This document shows positions 58,729 through 64,000 of a stretch of DNA of 64,000 nucleotides, piece by piece. How positions within the stretch are numbered: position 1 is the first letter of the stretch; each line of letters starts with the position of its first letter. The stretch spans positions 2,206,893 to 2,270,892 of the forward strand of contig JAGPYM010000005.1 of NCBI GenBank assembly GCA_020736575.1, given 5' to 3'. The notes below the pieces were generated by a model that saw only the letters and a list, made by a program, of their open reading frames with translations, did not search any database and was not told the origin of the DNA. This stretch comes from Thelonectria olida. Its lineage: Eukaryota; Ascomycota; Sordariomycetes; Hypocreales; Nectriaceae. The translations under genes and the position numbers were made by a program.

Positions 58729-59689
58729 ATTTTAAACCCCCTACTTAGGCTAGAAGCTGCTTAAATTGCTAGTAAAAGTTATAAAATATTTTTTTATTAA
58801 ATATATTATAAATTTAAAAGGGATTCTTTCTTTTTATAATTTATAAAATAAAAGAATATAATATATTTAATAAATACTTATAAGTTATATATATTATACT
58901 ACCTGCCCTTTTTATAATATATTTTAACTTTAAGTTTAATTTTATTTATAATAGCTATTTAAATATAAAAAAATATATTCTTTTTATTTTTAATAAAAAT
59001 CTAATTTATATTTAACTTATATATAATTATTAATTACTAGGCTTTAAATATTACCTTATTACTATTAAATAGCAGTTTTATAAATAAGGGTTTTTAAGCT
59101 AGTTAAGGTTTTTAAAATAGGTTTAATATTATTTTAATTATTATAAAAGTAGTTTATAAATAGAAAAGTACTATTTAAAATTTAAAGCAATTTCTATTTT
59201 AAGTTTAATTTTTATAATATATAGCTTTTAATTACTTTTATTAGTTATAAAATTATTACTACTAGTATTATAAGAATTTTATATAAGTATTAAAAGCTTT
59301 TTATAAGGCTATTAATATATTAGTAATATTTAGAGTTCCTTTTAAAACTAAAGTAAATACTTTTTATATTTATTTTACTATTAGTACTATTAAAATTAGG
59401 GCCCCTTATAATTACTTTCCCTTTTAATTTAAGTTAGCTATTATACTAAAGTTTATTAATTATAATAAACTAGCCTTAGGGCATTTATAAAGAGGTATTA
59501 ATTATAATATTAATAAATTTTAAAAAAAAGAAAACTTTTCCTTTTTAATATATTTTAAAGCTTTACTAATATTTTTATATTATATAATCTAGCTTTTATA
59601 CTTTCTATTATATATATTTATTTTAAGTGCAAGCTATATATATATTATATATATATATAATTAAAATATAAGCGCAGCTTAAATTTATA

Positions 59690-59830
59690 ACACTTTATAT
59701 TTATTATAATAAGCTTTTTTATAAGGTTTAAAATTAGTTTTTAAGTGAAAATTCTTATTAAATAAACCTTATTTAAAAAATTTTATTTTAAGCTTTTAAT
59801 ATAAAAGTATTACTATTTTAAACCCTAGTT
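59690..59830 (+). repeat. repeat family A, fragment
   Basis: Carries TTATTATAATAAGCTTTTTT, the following palindromic stretch and the TTTAAGCTTTTAATATAAAA segment of family A. Confidence 0.5.
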
Positions 59831-60829
59831 TATATAATTTAATTAAGTTTATAATATATAACTTAATATAGTTAACCTTTTACTAATTAAATAAATTATA
59901 ATTTAAAAAGATAATATAAGGGGCTAGACCCGAGTTTTATATAACTAAAAATAGCTTTAATATTAAATATTTAATATTAAGAAAAAAGAAAGAAAAGGCA
60001 TTCTAGCTAGGTTCTAGTAAAGGCTTAAATATCTAGCAGCTACTTACCTTTTAAAATAGCAGGCCCTTAAGGTAGCAGCCCTTTAAAATAGTAGCCTTTT
60101 AAAGTTATAGTCCCTTAAAGTTAGCTAGAATAACTTAGTAAAGTTATTACTACCTTATAACTATTTAAATAGCTTATACTTTTAGGAATAGCTACAGCCT
60201 TTTAAATTATAATATTTTATAATAGTAGTTTAAAATAACTATTAAATTATACTTATAATATTATTTCCCCCTTTCTTAACTGCCTTACTATTAGGTTTTT
60301 ATAGCTTTACTACCTCTTTTTAATATATAAAATAAATACCTATTTTATTATTTCCTAGCCTGCGCTTTATATTAATAGTCTTATTATATATTACCTTATA
60401 TTTAAATAGAGAGTTATATTATTTTTTATAATATTACTTTTAATAGGCTTTAAATAACTTCCCTTAAGTTATTATAATAAATACTACCTAATTATAATAT
60501 AAATACTATTTATTATATACTTATTTTATTTATTATTTATTTAAATTAATAAGAATTACTATTTATTTTATTATTTAATATACTTATTAATAGGTTATTA
60601 TTTTATTATTATTTAGCTTAGCTAATTCCTATTTATTTATTTTATTTAACTGCCCTATTAAAATATATATTATAAATAGCCTTTTTAAATTAATAGCTAT
60701 TTATAAATTAATTATTATTATCTATTTATAAGTAGTCTTATAGCTTATAAATAGCCCTTTTACTAGCTTTTTTAAAATTTATTTTTCCTTTTTTAATAAC
60801 TTTATTTCTATTTATTATTATTTGTTAAA

Positions 60830-60995
60830 ATAAGCCTAGTACTAGTATATAATAAAGGTTAATATAAGTAAAACCCAGCCTTATATCTATTATAATAAGC
60901 TTTTTTATAGGGTTTATAATTAGCTTTTAAGTGAAAATTAGAAAAATATATAAAAGAGTTAATATAATAATAAAAATTACTAATTGTAAAACTAT
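60830..60995 (+). repeat. repeat family A, internally deleted copy
   Basis: The 5' start of family A (TATATAATAAAGGTTAATAT, then the AAGCTTTTTTATAGGG box) is joined after about 110 bp directly to its 3' end (ATAATAATAAAAATTACTAA), with the middle about 700 bp missing. Confidence 0.5.
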
Positions 60996-63900
60996 TCCTA
61001 CTTATAAGTTTATTACTATTTAGCTAACTTTTAAATATTACTTTATTTAATTTTTAATAACTTATAGCTAACTTATAAGTAATTATAACTTACTTTTTAC
61101 TTATTTTTAGCTTTCTCTTTTTTAATTACTATTATAATATATATTTTCTATTTTTATTTAAAATTACTATTAACTTACTTAAGCCTAATTATATTTTCTA
61201 TTTTAAGTGCACTATTAATTAAAAGCCTAGTTTAACTATTACTATTAAGTAAAAGTCTATTTTAAAAAAGCCTATTACTAGTTATAATATTTATACCTTT
61301 TATAAGTTTAATTATTAGTTATTATTAAGTTTTAACTAACTTTTTTAATAGCTACCTTAAGTAAGTGCTAATATTATAAGAAAAATAGTAAATTTTATAA
61401 TTAGGTTTATTTTATAATACTTCTATTATAATTTACTAACTCTCTTATAGCTCTTTTATAAGTATATTTTTATATTTTAAGCTTTTATTATTTTCTAATA
61501 TAACTTTATATATAAATCTATTAATAATTATAAGAAAAAATATAAATAATCTTATTTTATTATTATTTATTACTAACTTACTAGAAGATATTAAAGCTAC
61601 TATTATTATAACTATTATACCTTTTAAAAGTTAAATATAATAATAATTTAAATAAGCTTATACTACTACTTATACTCTTATTATTATTAAATAGTATAAA
61701 ACTTATAATATTACTAAGGCCTAGTAGCTTATTACTATTAATACTTTTTATATTTTAATTAATATTAGTAACTTCTTTTATTATTTATTATAAAAAGCTT
61801 TTAAGTATTATATATATACTAGCTTAATTATTAGATTTTACCTTTTACTTTTCCTATTTATATTAACTATTAAGCTAAATAAGTATTTATAAAACTTAAG
61901 AGAATATATTTAAAAATAAGTTAAAAGCTAATAATAGCTTAGCTATTTATTATAATATTTCTATTAGTTTATTATATAATATATTAATAATACTAGCCTT
62001 AAGCTAAAAATAAATTATATTTTTAAGGCTAAAAAATAATATTTTAACTATTAGTTATATTTTATAACTTTTTTTTTATTATAATTTTACTAGCTTTTTA
62101 TTAAGTATTTATTAAAAGGTTTATTATTTATACTAGCTTTATTATAATACTATTTAAATAATTTAAATAACTATTTATAAAACTAATTTTAATAGCTTTA
62201 TATAAAATTATATATTTAACTTATTAAATAATATTTAATAATAATATTATAACTTGCTTTTACTATTTTATATATAAGATTTTTTTACTTTCTATTATTT
62301 TTACTATTAATTTATATTAATAGGAGTTAAAAGTTATTATTAAATTGCTCTAATAGAGGTCTTATAGCGCCTTTTTAAAAGATTAATATAAAAATATAAA
62401 AATATTACTTTTAATATATTTAATTAAATTATATATTTGCTAATAACTTATATAATTATATATATATAATATAACTAGTTTAGTTTTTTAAGGCCTTATA
62501 AAATAAATATTTATAAGGTTAAGTTATATTTTATTTTCTATTTTAAATCTTTTTATAAGTAATTGCTACTTATTTATTATATCTTTCTAGTATTATTAGG
62601 TATTATAGTATTTATTTAAATAAACTTTATAACTTTATTAAGCTATTTAACTAGCTTTTTTACTATTATTTTATTACTATTTTTTAAAATAAATACTATA
62701 ATTTTACCTATTAAAAATAGTATATATAATAATTATATAATATAAAAATAGCTTATACCTATTATTAAATAGTTATAATTATAGTAAAAGTTATATTATA
62801 ATAATAATTTTTTAATTTAATTATATAAATATATATATATTTATAAATAGGCTTAAACTTTCTAATTAATATACTCTAGCCTTTATTTATTTAAGGTATT
62901 AAGCTATATTTAACTATTAATAATTTTATAAAATAGTAAAAAGCTACTAAAGTTACTAGTTTAATTAACTTTTATTACTAATAATAGATTTAAGCATTTT
63001 ATAAAACTAATAATAATAGCTAAGAAATTGCTATATATATACCTTAGCTTCTATTAAATTTATAACTTTAAAAGTAATTATATATATTAAGTAGTTTTTA
63101 ATAACTTAAAAGTATTAAGTACTCTTTTTTTATAAGTAGTAGTTTATTATAAAGTTTATAGCTAGTTATAATAAGCTTATTATAATATAGGAGTAGCTTA
63201 AAAGGCCTTATTTTATTTGCTTTTAATTATTAATTAATTATAAATATAATAGTTTTATATAAAATAGTAAACTAGTTATAAGATCTAGTTAAAAGAATTA
63301 TTATTAAATTATAGCTAGGGTTTCTTCTCTTTTTATATATTTATAACTATTAAATTATATTTAATTTAAATAATATAAGTTTATAATAAGTTTTTACTTT
63401 CTTTTTATAAGTTTTTAAACTATTTCCTTTTAGGACTTATAATAGTTTAATATACTAACTAGCCCTTTATATTTAAGTTATATTTTACTATTTATATTTA
63501 TAAGCAAGTTAGTTAAAAAGTATAATATTCTATTTACTATTTAACTGCTTTTTAATAGACTTATCCTTAAACTATCTTTTTTATAACTTATTTAAATTTG
63601 GGTTTTTTAAAATATTTTAGCTATATACTAGTTATAGTTAATTTTAAAATAGGGAGGCTATTATAGGGCTATACTAGTTATTAATTAAATCTTTTTACCT
63701 TTTTTTTAATTATTTTTATTCTTAACTAATTTACTTATATAATTAATATATTAGTATTATAGCCTTATATAGGCTTATATTTTAAATAAAGTTATATTTT
63801 ATAAGTTTTTTATTTATTAGGCCTAATATTTTAAAAGCTATTATTTTTTTATAAAGTACTAAAAATTCTTATAATTTAAAATAATTATAAAGGACTTATA

Positions 63901-64000
63901 GCTAATTAGTATTAAATTCTATTTTTTTAAATAGTTAATTACTATTAGTAGTTTCTTATTATAAATAGAATAGTTATATTTAGCTAGTATTAGCTATTAT

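Larger units (their letters stand above)
56090..59610 (-). mobile_element. repeat family B, inverted copy with two nested insertions
   Basis: Reverse-complement counterpart of 52145-54055. Colinearity is broken twice: at 58056-58728 by the solo LTR and at 56963-57848 by a family A element, each with its own target duplication. Removing both leaves about 1.94 kb, close to the 1.91 kb of the uninterrupted copy. A short tandem duplication near 56190-56225 explains part of the excess. The same mutated zinc-knuckle text (CFYYKSNKYYTSN on the minus strand, near 56709-56755) is present. Confidence 0.7.
52061..64000. repeat. A+T-rich RIP-type block 4, nested elements
   Basis: About 12 kb to the window edge with the same near-absence of CpA/TpG and CpG. 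It contains two inverted copies of repeat family B, copies of family A and a mutated solo LTR (separate entries). The region beyond 61 kb shows no repeat I could match. No coding frame survives. Confidence 0.88.

Overview
The window looks like nuclear DNA of a filamentous ascomycete, probably a sordariomycete-type Pezizomycotina. Genes have short GT..AG introns (about 49-112 nt) with CTAAC/CTGAC branch points. Typical fungal families are present: a cytochrome P450, a bZIP factor, a STAND/NLR protein with a Helo-like N-terminus, Yvc1, HAK and Sat4/Hal4. Almost pure A+T blocks, nearly devoid of CpA/TpG and CpG, alternate abruptly with normal DNA. That is the signature of repeat-induced point mutation (RIP). 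No tRNA, rRNA or CRISPR was seen.

Layout. 1-23.9 kb is gene-bearing: decayed fragments at the left edge, a P450 (-), a RIP-like cupin pseudogene (-), an F-box protein (-), a bZIP factor (-), two secreted proteins (+), a frameshifted DUF7704-like membrane protein (+), a multipass membrane protein (+), an NLR-like NACHT-ankyrin protein (-) and, head to head with it, a wrecked ankyrin-type relative (+). 24.0-27.5 kb is an A+T block. 27.9-29.9 kb holds a membrane glycoprotein gene. 30.8-33.1 kb is A+T again and contains a barely mutated solo LTR. 33.3-41.4 kb holds an intact Yvc1-type channel (+), a beta-tubulin relic (+) and an intact HAK potassium transporter (-). 42.2-45.6 kb is A+T with a 17-bp minisatellite. 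46.4-50.4 kb holds half of a dead Ca2+/H+ exchanger (-) and an intact Sat4/Hal4-type kinase (-). From 52.1 kb to the end is one long A+T block made of nested, RIP-mutated retroelements.

Working together. Yvc1 (vacuolar cation channel), HAK (K+ uptake), a CAX/VCX relic (vacuolar Ca2+/H+ exchange) and Sat4/Hal4 (kinase controlling K+ transport in yeast) lie within 17 kb. They form an apparent cation-homeostasis neighbourhood between repeat islands. The NLR pair and two secreted proteins fit a fast-evolving accessory compartment. In the right-hand block the insertion order can be read directly: a gag-like element exists in two inverted copies, one copy is interrupted by an 886-bp element (14-bp target duplication) and a 673-bp solo LTR (5-bp target duplication), and the other copy preserves the empty sites.

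Exon structures were assembled by eye from reading frames and splice signals. All seven multi-exon models keep the frame throughout, but none has transcript support.
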